A stretch of DNA of 13,137 nucleotides, taken from assembly GCA_028872685.1 (NCBI GenBank), contig JAPKEI010000038.1, positions 1 to 13,137 of the forward strand. Direction: 5' to 3'. Source of the DNA: Verrucomicrobiota bacterium (lineage in GTDB: Bacteria; Verrucomicrobiota; Verrucomicrobiia; Limisphaerales; UBA1100). Position 1 is the first letter of the stretch, and each line of letters opens with the position of its first letter. The notes below the pieces were generated by a model. It was not told the origin of the DNA, made no database searches, and saw only the letters and a program-made list of their open reading frames with translations. The position numbers were made by a program, and so were the translations under genes. Below are positions 1-6,039 of this stretch, one piece after another.

Positions 1-566
1 CGTTCGAGGCGCTTCACAATCTCACCCAACTCCAGATAGCCCGGAATGCCCGCAGGATCGGCCTGCATCATCTCAACAATCTTTTTTTGGTACGCTCGAT
101 TGAGTAAATCCACCTCGTCATCCTGTGGAATTAATTGCCGCGCCTTGCCGGCATCATTCGCCACATACGAATCCACGCATTCGCGCAATAACGCGCAAGC
201 GCGTTCGCCCATGGCCGTGATTTCCTCCTTCAACGGCGACTCCCAACCCTCGCGATGATTGAGCGCCAGCACGCGCTTGGCAATTGTACCGGCCTCATCG
301 CCAATTCGCTCGAGGTCATTGGAAATTTTCAGGCCCACCGTGATCGCCCGCAGATCCTGCGTCTCCGCACCCGCCGCCAGCAGGTTGACCGCCAGCTCAT
401 CCACCTCCTGTTCCAGCCGATCCAGTTGGTCGTCATCCTCCCGCACCTGCCGCGCCATGGCATCGCTGCCCTCCAACAACGCGTGCACGGCGCGATCCAC
501 CATGTCCTCTGCCAACACCGCCATCGCCAGCAGTTTGTCTTTGATTTGTTGAACTCCGTTTTTCAA
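1..566 (-). CDS. phoU: PhoU-family phosphate signalling protein (C-terminus cut by window edge)
   Basis: The 188 visible residues are helical and match PhoU, a cytoplasmic protein that links the Pst phosphate transporter to the PhoR/PhoB two-component system and dampens phosphate uptake. The first helical-bundle repeat shows the pattern around LLAMAVLAEDMVDRAV, then the conserved block KISNDLERIGDEAG, which carries the metal-contacting acidic residues of the family. A second repeat begins near residue 105. PhoU proteins are about 220 residues, so roughly 30 are missing. The start is unusual: the frame is closed by a TGA at 603-605 and has no ATG or GTG before residue 15. A TTG at 566 preserves the first helix and is my choice. 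An ATT at 575 is the alternative. Starting at the ATG at 524 would delete half of helix 1. pst or pho partner genes would lie beyond the left edge. Family call is firm; the start is uncertain. Confidence 0.9.
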   Translation of the reverse strand, partial: MKNGVQQIKDKLLAMAVLAEDMVDRAVHALLEGSDAMARQVREDDDQLDRLEQEVDELAVNLLAAGAETQDLRAITVGLKISNDLERIGDEAGTIAKRVLALNHREGWESPLKEEITAMGERACALLRECVDSYVANDAGKARQLIPQDDEVDLLNRAYQKKIVEMMQADPAGIPGYLELGEIVKRLE

Positions 567-603
567 TCGATCAATTTCCGTGAGCCACTCTATGGCCGCC
601 TGT

Positions 604-630
604 CAAAAAAATCAACGGCGCCAAAAAAAT
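604..630. repeat. Two 9-base A-tract direct repeats between phoU and the Nudix gene
   Basis: The 9-mer CAAAAAAAT occurs at 604-612 and again at 622-630, 18 bases apart, in the roughly 100-base gap between the divergent phoU and Nudix genes. No convincing -35/-10 pair is visible on either strand. A-tracts in such a gap could bend DNA or help RNA polymerase bind, but nothing here proves that. Confidence 0.4.
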
Positions 631-667
631 GACTCGGCAACTGTCCGGCCCATTGCTTCACTGACGT

Positions 668-1183
668 ATGCCGTTGCCTTCACCGTTGCCATACCGGATT
701 GCCACATTGCTGTACGCCTTTCACGAGGATGGGCGCGTGCTGCTGATCCAACGCAATCATGAGCCCAACCGCGGCTGCTACAGTCCGCCCGGCGGCAAGC
801 TCAAAACCGACACCGGAGAAAGCCCACACGCCTGCGCCATCCGTGAAGCTCGCGAAGAAACCGGCCTGCAACTCACGCCCGACGACCTCCACCTCACCGG
901 CGTCATCAGCGAACACGGCTATCAGGGCAACGCCCATTGGCTGATGTTCCTGTTTGAAATCCAGCCACGCCTTACCGCGTTGCCGCCGGAGCACGAGGAA
1001 GGCGCGTTCCATTTTGCCACCCGCGAAGACCTCGAATCCCTCCCGCTCCCCGGCACTGATCGCGAACAAATCTGGCCCCTCTTCTGGCAACACCGAGGTG
1101 CCTTCTTCGTCGCCCACTGCCAATGCGCCGACAACCAACCCGACCATTGGACGCTCCTGCAATCCTCCCTCGCCGCCAAATGA
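668..1183 (+). CDS. Nudix hydrolase
   Basis: A 171-residue protein of the Nudix superfamily, which hydrolyses nucleoside diphosphates linked to another group. The N-terminal strand (RIATLLYAFHEDGRVLLIQR) and the Nudix box are clear: GG at 42-43, E51, then R59-E60-A-R-E63-E64-T-G66-L, which keeps the REUXEEXGU core and its Mg2+-binding glutamates. The spacing from G43 to E51 is seven residues instead of the canonical five, a two-residue insertion in the loop (KLKTDTG). The C-terminal part holds the usual substrate-recognition strands and is tryptophan-rich near the end. Substrate cannot be read from sequence; an (d)NTP or MutT-like role is a guess. The ATG at 668 is preferred because the family fold begins immediately after it, although no good ribosome binding site precedes it. 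The stop overlaps the tadA start as ATGA, so the two genes are probably translationally coupled. Confidence 0.88.
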   Translation: MPLPSPLPYRIATLLYAFHEDGRVLLIQRNHEPNRGCYSPPGGKLKTDTGESPHACAIREAREETGLQLTPDDLHLTGVISEHGYQGNAHWLMFLFEIQPRLTALPPEHEEGAFHFATREDLESLPLPGTDREQIWPLFWQHRGAFFVAHCQCADNQPDHWTLLQSSLAAK

Positions 1184-1650
1184 CCGACGAATATTTTATG
1201 CAAGACGCCATCCGGCAGGCAGTGAAAGCTTACGAAGCGGACGAAGTTCCCGTGGGAGCTGTTGTGGTGCGCGAGGGCGCGGTCATCGCCCGCGCCTGGA
1301 ATCAGGTGGAACTGCTCAAAGACGCCACCGCCCATGCCGAGATGATCGCCCTGACTGCCGCCGAGGCCGCGGTGGGCGATTGGCGCCTCACCGGCTGCAC
1401 TCTTTACGTTACCAAGGAACCCTGCCCCATGTGCGCCGGGGCACTCGTCCATTGCCGGATCGACCGCGTCGTCTTTGGCGCGGACGATCCCAAAGGGGGC
1501 GCAGCCGGCGGCGCTATGAACCTCCTGCAATTTCCCACGCTCAACCACGCGTGCGACATCACGAGCGGCGTGATGGAACCGGATTGCCGGAGCCTGCTTC
1601 AAACTTTCTTCAAAGAAAAACGTAAACCTTCCAACGGCATTGAGCAGTGA
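1180..1650 (+). CDS. tadA: tRNA-specific adenosine deaminase TadA
   Basis: A 156-residue cytidine-deaminase-fold enzyme that converts adenosine 34 to inosine in the anticodon of tRNA-Arg(ACG), needed to read CGN arginine codons. The zinc site is complete: H52-A-E54, with E54 the proton shuttle, and P-C82-P-M-C85. The N-terminal helix and the DEVPVGAVVV strand match bacterial TadA, and the length is normal. I place the start at the ATG at 1180 because homologous sequence begins there; the frame stays open upstream to 1123, but those 19 residues only read through the Nudix gene. The start overlaps the Nudix stop (ATGA) and the stop overlaps the cyclase GTG start (GTGA), making this the middle gene of a coupled three-gene unit. 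The related guanine and cytosine deaminases are less likely given the PCPMCAGALVH signature and length. Confidence 0.93.
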   Translation: MTDEYFMQDAIRQAVKAYEADEVPVGAVVVREGAVIARAWNQVELLKDATAHAEMIALTAAEAAVGDWRLTGCTLYVTKEPCPMCAGALVHCRIDRVVFGADDPKGGAAGGAMNLLQFPTLNHACDITSGVMEPDCRSLLQTFFKEKRKPSNGIEQ

Positions 1651-3425
1651 GCCTAGACCCCGCCAGACTCGAGGCCGCCCTGCAAACCGCGCGCGCCGCC
1701 CTGCTCGCTGAGCGCAATGCCGAAGGCCATTGGACCGGCGAACTCTCCAGCAGCGCCCTCGCCACCGCCACCGCTGTGGTGGCCCTGCAGCAGGTGCAAA
1801 CCCAGACTGGTGACGACCATTCCCATTATATAAAGGACGGCTTGAATTGGCTCGTCGCCCACGCCAACACCGATGGCGGTTGGGGCGACACCACGAAATC
1901 CATCAGCAACATTTCCACCACCACACTTTGCTGGGCCGCATTTCACAAAACCCCCGAAGAGTACTCCGCCACCGTGGCCGCCGCTGATGCTTGGCTGACA
2001 AAGGCCGCGGGCGGCACCTCACCGGAGATGCTCGCGCCTGCCATCATTCAGCGTTACGGCAAAGACCGAACGTTTTCCGTTCCCATTCTCACCCATTGCG
2101 CCCTTGCGGGCAAAGTGGATTGGCGCGATGTGCTACCGCTACCTTTTGAATTGGCCGCGCTGCCGCAGCGTTGGTTTGCCGCGCTGCGGCTGCCGGTGGT
2201 GAGCTACGCGCTGCCCGCGCTCATCGCCATTGGCCAATGCCGCCATCATCATCGTCCCACATGGAATCCCATCACGCGCGTGCTCCGCAATCTCACGCGC
2301 AAAAAAACACTGCGGGTTTTGGAAACAATCCAGCCGCCCAATGGCGGCTTTCTCGAGGCCACGCCACTCACCAGTTTTGTGACCATGAGCCTCGCGGGCA
2401 TCGGGTTAGCCGATCATCCCGTGACACAAAAAGGCGTCGCGTTTTTGAAAGCCTCAGCCCGCCCCGATGGTAGTTGGCCCATCGATACAAACCTCGCCAC
2501 ATGGGTTACCACGCTTTCCGTCAACGCCCTCGGCGATGCACTTCCCACCGATGCACTCGCGCCAATTCGCGATTGGTTGCTAGCCCAGCAATATCGCGAG
2601 GAGCATCCATACACCCTCGCCGCGCCGGGCGGTTGGGCGTGGACGCCTCTCCCGGGCGGCGTACCCGATGCCGACGACACGCCCGGCGCTTTAATCGCGC
2701 TGAGAAATCTAGGTGACGTGACCGATGCAACTCGCGAAGCCGCTCGGCAAGGCTGCACGTGGCTGCTCGATTTGCAAAACCGCGATGGCGGCATCCCAAC
2801 GTTTTGCCGTGGCTGGACCAATCTGCCCTTCGACCGCTCCAGCCCGGACCTCACCGCGCACACCCTCCGTGCGTGGCTCATGTGGCGCGATGAATTACCC
2901 GAACTGCAACCGCACATTGATGCCGCCATCCAGCGCGCCGCCCGTTTCCTCGCCCAAAACGAAGGCGCGGGGATGGATGGCTGGTCGCCGCTGTGGTTTG
3001 GCAGCCAGCACGCCCCCGATGAAATCAACTGGACCTACGGCACGGCCAAAGTCCTACTCGCCCTAAACGAACCCACGCAGCAAGCCCTCCCTGGCGGGGC
3101 CCTGCGCGTGACGCGCGGCAAAAATGCCCTGCTTGAATTGCAACGCGCCGATGGCGCATGGGGCGGATTCAAAGGCGGCGAACCCTCCATCGAGGAAACC
3201 GGCCTCGCCCTCGAAGCCCTGGCAGGCGTCAGCGAAAATGACATCGACGCACAAGCCGCATTGGGAAAAGCCCGTGACCGCGGCGCTCAATGGCTGGTGG
3301 AGCAGGTGGAATCGGGTGCATGGACGAAACCCTCACCCATCGGATTTTATTTCGCGAAGCTGTGGTACTTTGAAAAGCTTTACCCAATGATCGCAACCGT
3401 GGCGGCGCTCACACGTTTACGGTAA
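1647..3425 (+). CDS. Class II triterpene cyclase, squalene-hopene cyclase-like
   Basis: A 592-residue protein built from prenyltransferase/squalene-oxidase (QW) repeats. Repeats are visible near residues 20-29, 64-80, 262-277, 367-382, 427-446, 488-506 and 544-559. The catalytic acid motif DXDD is present as D341-A-D343-D344, preceded by PGGW as in squalene-hopene cyclases. It should protonate and cyclise a linear triterpene, most simply squalene to hopene or a related skeleton, as a monotopic membrane enzyme. The hydrophobic C-terminus (IGFYFAKLWYFEKLYP) resembles the end of the family. It is shorter than typical hopene cyclases (about 630 or more), and the DGGIPTFCRGW region differs from the usual NGGW repeat, so the exact product is open. 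The GTG start overlaps the tadA stop (GTGA). The last 17 bases overlap the end of rsmD on the other strand. The squalene synthase at 9808 is the likely supplier of substrate. Family is firm; product is inference. Confidence 0.85.
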   Translation: MSLDPARLEAALQTARAALLAERNAEGHWTGELSSSALATATAVVALQQVQTQTGDDHSHYIKDGLNWLVAHANTDGGWGDTTKSISNISTTTLCWAAFHKTPEEYSATVAAADAWLTKAAGGTSPEMLAPAIIQRYGKDRTFSVPILTHCALAGKVDWRDVLPLPFELAALPQRWFAALRLPVVSYALPALIAIGQCRHHHRPTWNPITRVLRNLTRKKTLRVLETIQPPNGGFLEATPLTSFVTMSLAGIGLADHPVTQKGVAFLKASARPDGSWPIDTNLATWVTTLSVNALGDALPTDALAPIRDWLLAQQYREEHPYTLAAPGGWAWTPLPGGVPDADDTPGALIALRNLGDVTDATREAARQGCTWLLDLQNRDGGIPTFCRGWTNLPFDRSSPDLTAHTLRAWLMWRDELPELQPHIDAAIQRAARFLAQNEGAGMDGWSPLWFGSQHAPDEINWTYGTAKVLLALNEPTQQALPGGALRVTRGKNALLELQRADGAWGGFKGGEPSIEETGLALEALAGVSENDIDAQAALGKARDRGAQWLVEQVESGAWTKPSPIGFYFAKLWYFEKLYPMIATVAALTRLR

Positions 3426-3981
3426 GAACACGAATCCACGTATCTCCGTGCTTAAGGGTTTTGTGTTCGGCCCACGGCGGAGTAATTTCCACGGCATCGC
3501 GTTTGGTGTGGCCGATGAGCAGGCGACCTTCGGGATTTAAAACCTCCCCCACCGCCGGTTCATCCAAAAGTTTTTGTGCCCAACTTTCGGAGCGTTTGCC
3601 GGGCGCGGTTTTGTCGCCATAGGGCGGATCGGCGCAGATAAAATCAAAGGTCCGGTTTGCTTCAGCCAATTGCTTCACCGCTCGCAACGCACATTGCACG
3701 CGGATTTCAATATTTGTCTCCAAAGCTTTTGTGTTGCGCCGAATATAGCTGGCGTGTTTGGAACTTTTTTCCACACACACCGCGGTGGCTGCGCCGCGGC
3801 TGAGGCATTCCAAACTCAACGTGCCAGTGCCGGCAAAAAGTTCAAGTACGCTGCAATCAAGAATCCAAGGCCCGAGGCTGTTGAAGATGGCTTGGCGAAC
3901 CTTGTCGGGCGTGGGTCGCACGCCGAGGCCGGGCGGCACGGTGAGAATGCGGCCCGCCCATTGACCGCCGGTGATGCGCAT
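3409..3981 (-). CDS. rsmD: 16S rRNA (guanine966-N2)-methyltransferase RsmD
   Basis: A 190-residue Rossmann-fold methyltransferase that methylates N2 of G966 in helix 31 of 16S rRNA, using S-adenosylmethionine. The N-terminus MRITGGQWAGR followed by VRPTPDKVRQAIFN is the RsmD signature. The SAM-binding motif I is ELFAGTGTLSLE (47-58), and the catalytic motif IV is D118-P-P-Y121. Length is standard. The start ATG lies 9 bases downstream of the stop of the coiled-coil gene on the same strand, so the two are probably co-transcribed. In many bacteria rsmD is followed by coaD; here it instead runs tail to tail into the cyclase gene with a 17-base overlap and no visible terminator. Confidence 0.93.
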   Translation of the reverse strand: MRITGGQWAGRILTVPPGLGVRPTPDKVRQAIFNSLGPWILDCSVLELFAGTGTLSLECLSRGAATAVCVEKSSKHASYIRRNTKALETNIEIRVQCALRAVKQLAEANRTFDFICADPPYGDKTAPGKRSESWAQKLLDEPAVGEVLNPEGRLLIGHTKRDAVEITPPWAEHKTLKHGDTWIRVLTVNV

Positions 3982-3990
3982 GGTCAGTCG

Positions 3991-4818
3991 TTAGGGTTTG
4001 CGCGCCGGGTTGGTGAGCAGTGCGCGCATACGTTCGTTGTCCGTTTCCAATTGACGAATGCGTTTGAGCAATGCGGCGCGATCATCGACCGATAATGAGT
4101 TTGGATCGTGCTTCGCGCGCAAACGGGCGATCTCTTCCTTGAGCCGATGATTCATCCCCAATGCCTCGATGTATAGTTTTTCACTGCGCAAGGCTTGCGT
4201 GCGGAGGTATTTCAAATCTGCATCCAGCTTGCCTTTTTCACTTTCGAGTTTGTCGTTTTCGCCCTGCACCTTGGCGTAGAGCTTGGGGTCGGCGGACTTT
4301 GGCCGGGCGGCCAAGGCCTCGCGCAGTTGCTCTTTTGCCATTTCCGCCAACTTTTCAGCGTCAGCCCACTTGCGTTGGGCGAGCAGATTCGCCTCGTGGA
4401 GCTTGGCAAAATTTTGATCCGTGAGGCGCTTTTCTTCCTGCAACTTTGCGTAACGGATTTCCCAGTTCTGCACGGGCGCTGACTGGGCCAGCGCTTTGGG
4501 CGGAGCATTGCCAATGATTTGCGCCGGAGTAATCCCAAGCGCGCGTGCAAGTGGAATTATTTCCGCATCGATTTTCTGGAGCAGGCTTTTTACCACTACG
4601 GGATTCCACGTCGCGTGTTGACGGGAAATCACTTCCAGTTTACGGCGCGCATCAACGAAGCTGCTCAACGCTTTTTCTTTCGCCCCGGTCTGAACCAGAA
4701 CGAGACCTTCCGAGTAGAAGGAATAGGCAGTGTGATATTCGTCATTGGGCAAACCTCCGGCCCAAGCCTGTACGGACAGAATTATTCCAAAAATGAAACT
4801 GAGTCCCCACCCCCTCAT
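3991..4818 (-). CDS. Exported coiled-coil protein of unknown function
   Basis: I do not recognise a named family. The 275-residue product starts with a probable Sec signal peptide (MRGWGLS, a hydrophobic core, then AWA before GGLPND, likely cleavage after residue 20). Residues about 25-95 look like one or two helical TPR-like hairpins (YSFYSEGLVLVQTGAKEKALSS). Residues about 115-270 are rich in K, E, L and A with heptad-like spacing, so a long coiled coil is likely, ending LETDNERMRALL. It is presumably periplasmic. I chose the ATG at 4818 because it gives a clean signal peptide; a TTG at 4854 would add 12 residues with no signal character. It precedes rsmD by 9 bases. By resemblance it could be a cell-envelope scaffold or part of a TPR/coiled-coil system, but no function can be assigned. 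Confidence 0.7.
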   Translation of the reverse strand: MRGWGLSFIFGIILSVQAWAGGLPNDEYHTAYSFYSEGLVLVQTGAKEKALSSFVDARRKLEVISRQHATWNPVVVKSLLQKIDAEIIPLARALGITPAQIIGNAPPKALAQSAPVQNWEIRYAKLQEEKRLTDQNFAKLHEANLLAQRKWADAEKLAEMAKEQLREALAARPKSADPKLYAKVQGENDKLESEKGKLDADLKYLRTQALRSEKLYIEALGMNHRLKEEIARLRAKHDPNSLSVDDRAALLKRIRQLETDNERMRALLTNPARKP

Positions 4819-4884
4819 CGCTGGCACCGTCGCAGATTCGTCTGGGCAAAGCAAGCTTTTCCATATTGCTCAAGAGTGTGTCGG

Positions 4885-4914
4885 TTGACATCCGTCGGCG
4901 CTAATTGCTAACGT
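4885..4914 (+). promoter_or_regulatory. Candidate sigma70-type promoter for the HNH gene
   Basis: A perfect -35 hexamer TTGACA lies at 4885-4890 and a weaker -10-like TAACGT at 4909-4914, with an 18-base spacer. Initiation 6-8 bases downstream would fall at about 4920-4922, directly before the GTG at 4923, so the message would have almost no leader. The -10 match is only partial, so this is a suggestion. Confidence 0.4.
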
Positions 4915-4922
4915 TGGTCGTT

Positions 4923-5543
4923 GTGAGTTTGCCGTTGAACCAGCCCGTGCTCGTGCTGAACCGCCTTTGGCAGGCGGTGAACGTCTGCTCTGTGCGCCGC
5001 GCCGTTGGCTTGCTCTTCACCGGGCACGCGCAGGTGGTTTATAATGATGACGCCGACGGGTTTCAAACTTTCAGCTTTGGCGAGTGGCAGGATTTCTCCG
5101 AGGCCGAGCCGCATCCTGAATCTATCGGAGCCGTGTCTTTTCGCCTGCGCATTCCACGTGTAATTTTGCTGCTTGGTTACGATCGGTTTCCCCGACAGGA
5201 AGTAAAGTTCACACGGCACAATATTTTTGAACGTGATAAAAATATTTGCCAGTACTGCGGCGGGAGATTTGATCGGCGTGATTTGAACCTCGACCATGTG
5301 ATCCCGCGCGACCGCGGCGGCCCCACCAACTGGGAAAATATCGTGTGCTCGTGCATCCCGTGCAACACGCACAAGAGCAACCGTACCCCGCGCGAGGCCG
5401 GTTTGCACTTGATCACCAAACCGCGCAAGCCAAAATGGCGGCCGTTCATTCAGGTGAGTTTCGGCGTAAAAACGCACGAAAGCTGGAAGCACTTTATCGA
5501 TGTCGCCTACTGGAATGTCGAGCTGGGTGAAGAAAAGAACTAA
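4923..5543 (+). CDS. HNH endonuclease-domain protein
   Basis: A 206-residue protein with a C-terminal HNH nuclease domain (about 100-160). Seen directly: a CxxC zinc pair C109-C112, the LDHVIPRDRGG core with D124-H125, an asparagine in WENIV at 139, a second pair C144-C147, then N148 and K151. These are the zinc knuckles and the beta-beta-alpha metal site of HNH enzymes. The N-terminal 95 residues (QPVLVLNRLWQAVNV) match the unnamed N-terminal region that often accompanies stand-alone HNH proteins of this length in bacteria. Biological target is unknown; there is no methyltransferase, restriction or phage gene nearby. Possible starts are TTG at 4905 and 4914, GTG at 4923 and TTG at 4929. I prefer GTG at 4923, which begins just before the conserved QPVLVLNR segment. 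The stop overlaps the end of the RelE-like gene on the other strand by four bases. Confidence 0.85.
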   Translation: MSLPLNQPVLVLNRLWQAVNVCSVRRAVGLLFTGHAQVVYNDDADGFQTFSFGEWQDFSEAEPHPESIGAVSFRLRIPRVILLLGYDRFPRQEVKFTRHNIFERDKNICQYCGGRFDRRDLNLDHVIPRDRGGPTNWENIVCSCIPCNTHKSNRTPREAGLHLITKPRKPKWRPFIQVSFGVKTHESWKHFIDVAYWNVELGEEKN

Positions 5544-5917
5544 GCTTCCTCGCGAGATACACTTGCAGCTTCGTCAATCATTTCCCAAAAATCCGGATTC
5601 TCCGCCAGCGCGGCGTCCTCATCCTGCGTCATATTCACGTTGCGGAAAAAGAAATCCTTCAGCGTGTTGCGCGAAAAAATCCGGTGCACCACTACGCCGA
5701 ATTCGTGGCATTCAAAATACACGCGATAATTTCCCACACGATAGCGGTGTAAGCTCTTCACTCCGTGCTCCAGTCGGCCATAAAAACCGCTGGCGCGCAC
5801 TTCCTCCGGCAGCCCACGAAACTCACCCAGAATCTGCAACTGCAAGTCCTTTGGCATCCCCGCCAGCTCCGCCGCGCTGGTGGGATTAAAAATAATCTGA
5901 AAATATTTTGGCGCCAT
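5540..5917 (-). CDS. RelE/ParE-like toxin-family protein with antitoxin-like C-terminal tail
   Basis: Residues about 5-92 of this 125-residue protein fit the RelE/ParE toxin fold: two N-terminal helices (TSAAELAGMPKDLQLQILGEF), then the strand block SLHRYRVGNYRVYFE with several arginines, then VVVHRIFSRNTLKDFFFR. RelE proteins cleave mRNA on the ribosome and ParE proteins poison gyrase; which applies, if either, cannot be told. Typical members have 85-100 residues. Here about 30 acidic residues follow, ending in ENPDFWEMIDEA (106-117), which resembles the toxin-binding C-terminus of many antitoxins. No antitoxin gene is adjacent: upstream is a tRNA gene and downstream the HNH gene. The ATG at 5917 is chosen because AGGA stands 7 bases before it; a TTG at 5950 would extend it almost to the tRNA. 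With no terminator seen after the tRNA, read-through transcription from the tRNA promoter is likely. A domesticated, non-toxic protein is a real alternative. Confidence 0.72.
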   Translation of the reverse strand: MAPKYFQIIFNPTSAAELAGMPKDLQLQILGEFRGLPEEVRASGFYGRLEHGVKSLHRYRVGNYRVYFECHEFGVVVHRIFSRNTLKDFFFRNVNMTQDEDAALAENPDFWEMIDEAASVSREEA

Positions 5918-5924
5918 GCCTGTT

Positions 5925-5928
5925 TCCT
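5925..5928 (-). promoter_or_regulatory. Ribosome binding site that fixes the RelE-like start
   Basis: AGGA on the minus strand stands 7 bases before the ATG at 5917, good Shine-Dalgarno spacing, in a region where most genes lack one. A second AAGGAG at 5938-5943 is 20 bases from the ATG and serves no obvious start codon. Confidence 0.6.
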
Positions 5929-5943
5929 GTTCCGTAACTCCTT

Positions 5944-6035
5944 GTTCCAAAATGGTAGCCCGTAGGGGAATCGAACCCCTCTCTCAGCCTTGAGAGGGCC
6001 GTGTCCTAGCCGATAGACGAACGGGCCATTGGAAC
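5944..6035 (-). repeat. Inverted repeat flanking the tRNA (leader-trailer stem)
   Basis: GTTCCAA at 5944-5950 and TTGGAAC at 6029-6035 are perfect 7-base complements lying directly outside the tRNA-Glu gene. In a precursor RNA, leader and trailer could pair and extend the acceptor helix beyond the CCA end. Pairing like this could affect RNase P or 3' processing. The structure is visible; the effect is inference. Confidence 0.6.
5953..6027 (-). tRNA. tRNA-Glu, anticodon CUC
   Basis: A complete 75-base cloverleaf with encoded CCA. The acceptor stem GGCCCGT pairs with ACGGGCT (one G-U at the first pair), with discriminator A. The D stem GTCT/GGAC encloses an 8-base loop. The anticodon stem CGGCC/GGCTG encloses CTCTCAA, which puts CTC at positions 34-36. 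A 4-base variable loop follows, then T stem AGGGG/CCCCT with loop TTCGATT. It reads GAG glutamate codons. The bases around the D arm and the A-rich 3' half of the anticodon loop match bacterial tRNA-Glu. Confidence 0.96.
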
Positions 6036-6039
6036 GGAG

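Noticed and set aside
600..607. CTGTCAAA near phoU as a Pho box
   Set aside because: Only one half-site matches; no second repeat at the 11-base spacing a Pho box needs.
1123..1179. Upstream extension of tadA by 19 residues
   Set aside because: It lies within the Nudix coding sequence; TadA homology starts at the ATG at 1180, which makes the tidy ATGA overlap.
922..1625. Long open frames of more than 220 codons on both strands across the Nudix-tadA region
   Set aside because: They cross the well-supported Nudix and tadA genes, have low-complexity Arg/Ser/Pro- or Gly-rich translations, and show no motif. They are by-products of high GC.
2414..3028. 204-codon minus-strand frame inside the cyclase gene
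   Set aside because: Antisense to intact QW-repeat coding sequence, with Arg/Ser-rich composition and no recognisable domain.
4908..5492. 194-codon minus-strand frame opposite the HNH gene
   Set aside because: The plus strand carries a complete HNH motif; the minus translation has no family features.
5953..6027. tRNA-Glu as an attachment site of an integrated element
   Set aside because: No integrase gene, no direct repeat of the tRNA 3' end, and the flanking genes look like ordinary chromosome.
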